A DNA stretch of 5,746 nucleotides from Propionibacteriaceae bacterium (GTDB lineage Bacteria; Actinomycetota; Actinomycetes; Propionibacteriales; Propionibacteriaceae), in assembly GCA_030450535.1 (NCBI GenBank), contig JAKDIK010000187.1:1-5746 (forward strand), written 5' to 3'. Below are positions 4,946 to 5,746 of the stretch, piece by piece. The notes beneath the pieces were generated by a model that did no database searches, was not told the DNA's origin, and was given only the letters and a program-made list of their open reading frames with translations. Every line of letters starts with the position of its first letter. The first letter of the stretch is position 1. A program made the position numbers and the translations under genes.

Positions 4946-5602
4946 GTGAACGCTGCCGCCAACCCCACGCCCGCGACCTCGCAGGTCGCCTCTCTCGTCC
5001 ATGCGGACGCCTTCGGTGCCGAGCCCGAGCACGTCGGCGCCGCTCGGGACGCCGCCCGCGCGCTCGGCCTGCCCGCGGTCACGCCCGGCACCGCCGCGCT
5101 GCTCAGCCTGCTGGCCCGCATGATCGGCGCCCGGACCGCCGTGGAGATCGGGACGGGCGCGGGAGCGTCCAGTGTCGCGCTGCTCGCGGGCATGGCCCCG
5201 GACGGCGTCCTCACCAGCATCGATCTCGAGCCCGAGCACCAGGCGGCGGCCCGCAAGGTCCTCGTCGCCGCGGGCGTCCCGACCCGCCGCGCCCGCCTGA
5301 TCGCCGGGGCGGGACTCGCCGTGCTGCCCAAGCTGAGCGACAACGCCTATGACCTCGTGCTCGTCGACGGCGATCCGCTGGAGTACGTGGAGTACGTCGA
5401 GCAGGCCGCCCGCCTGCTGCGGGCCGGCGGCCTGCTCATCGTCAACCACGCGCTCGCCGGCGGGGCCGTGGCCGACCCGTCCAACGAGGACGACGAGACC
5501 GTCATCATCCGCGAGGCGCTGACCGCCACGCAGGAGATGGAGGAGTTCACCCCCGTCCTGCTGCCCGTCGGCGACGGGTTGCTGGTCGCGCTGCGCAACT
5601 GA
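4946..5602 (+). CDS. SAM-dependent O-methyltransferase, Rv1220c type
   Basis: This 218-residue cytoplasmic class I methyltransferase is of the catechol/caffeoyl-CoA O-methyltransferase superfamily. The SAM-binding motif I is 'VEIGTGAGASS' (66-76). The acidic ribose-binding residue is Asp93 in 'SIDLEPEH', and 'YDLVLVDGDP' (135-144) forms motif IV with Asp141. It resembles mycobacterial Rv1220c closely in motif order and in its end ('LLPVGDGLLVALRN' against a similar C-terminus). The substrate is unknown. The metal-site strand reads 'LLIVNHALAGG' (163-173), without the Asp-Asn pair of catechol and caffeoyl-CoA enzymes, so a metal-dependent catechol-type reaction should not be assumed. GTG 4946 is chosen as start because of the -10 hexamer at 4934-4939; GTG 4940 is the alternative and adds two residues. 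In mycobacteria the gene diverges from sigE; here it diverges from dapA. Its last three codons and stop are the first copy of a tandem repeat. Confidence 0.9.
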   Translation: MNAAANPTPATSQVASLVHADAFGAEPEHVGAARDAARALGLPAVTPGTAALLSLLARMIGARTAVEIGTGAGASSVALLAGMAPDGVLTSIDLEPEHQAAARKVLVAAGVPTRRARLIAGAGLAVLPKLSDNAYDLVLVDGDPLEYVEYVEQAARLLRAGGLLIVNHALAGGAVADPSNEDDETVIIREALTATQEMEEFTPVLLPVGDGLLVALRN

Positions 5603-5638
5603 CGCTGCGCAACTGACACTGCGCAACTGACGCTGACG
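5591..5638 (+). repeat. 14-base tandem repeat over the methyltransferase stop codon
   Basis: Three direct copies of a 14-base unit occupy 5591-5604, 5605-5618 and 5619-5632. Copies 1 and 3 are identical (CTGCGCAACTGACG); copy 2 differs only in its last base (A for G). A partial CTGACG follows at 5633-5638. Copy 1 encodes Leu-Arg-Asn-stop of the methyltransferase, so the array is a duplication of the gene's very end, and added copies do not change the protein. Each unit holds the palindrome TGCGCA, so neighbouring copies can pair as short hairpins. Replication slippage is the simplest origin. Confidence 0.85.
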
Positions 5639-5674
5639 ACGAACCGCCGGCCCTCCCCCGCGAGGGGCAAGACC

Positions 5675-5746
5675 GGGGGGGCCCGGGGTGGGGTGAGCGA
5701 CGCGGGGGGGGCCGGCCCAACCCGTGTCCCCCCCCCAAATTGGGGC
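5675..5746. other. G/C homopolymer stretch with G-quadruplex pattern, no gene
   Basis: This stretch holds a G7 run (5675-5681), G4 runs at 5685-5688 and 5690-5693, a G8 run (5704-5711) and a C9 run (5728-5736). The segment 5675-5693 meets the simple G-quadruplex rule (G3 runs with short loops). CCCCA/TGGGG (5733-5737 and 5741-5745) can form a small hairpin at the very end. I see no coding pattern in 5603-5746. A weak 5-bp hairpin CCCTC/GAGGG (5651-5655 and 5662-5666), without T-tract, could be part of a terminator after the methyltransferase. Homopolymers this long next to a sequence end also raise the possibility of poor base calling. Confidence 0.4.

Overview
The window reads as chromosomal DNA from a high-GC Gram-positive bacterium (Actinomycetota). 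Codon third positions are almost all G or C. Several genes start with GTG. The gene set matches the actinobacterial block that carries tatB, mrp, a DUF1003 protein and an MgtE_N/CBS protein near an Rv1220c-type O-methyltransferase. The DapA sequence recalls Propionibacteriales, but only as a weak impression. I see no mobile element, phage gene, CRISPR array, tRNA or rRNA.

Layout. At the left edge a rightward OsmC-family gene (128-541) follows a 127-base region that may hold the start of a leftward gene. The OsmC gene converges, 23 bases apart, on a leftward run of five genes filling 565-4907. In transcription order these are dapA (lysine/peptidoglycan precursor synthesis), tatB (twin-arginine protein export), a soluble PRC-barrel/MgtE_N/CBS protein, a two-helix DUF1003 membrane protein, and mrp (Fe-S cluster carrier ATPase). 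Divergent from dapA, across only 38 bases, is a rightward SAM-dependent O-methyltransferase (4946-5602). The right end (5603-5746) holds a 14-base tandem repeat that duplicates the methyltransferase's last codons, then G/C homopolymer runs with no gene.

How it fits together. The five leftward genes are closely packed (gaps of 16, 17, -17 and 64 bases) and look like one operon with internal promoters. Four starts (dapA, the methyltransferase, the MgtE_N/CBS gene and mrp) have a TANNNT -10 hexamer ending only 6-7 bases before the start codon. This is the arrangement known from actinobacteria to give leaderless mRNAs. The MgtE_N/CBS gene and the DUF1003 gene overlap and are probably made together. 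The first has a Mg2+-channel-type sensor without the channel, and the second supplies only two membrane helices. This conserved but functionally unassigned pair is the nearest thing here to an undescribed system. The rest is largely housekeeping, although dapA stands where mycobacteria have sigE-rseA-htrA.
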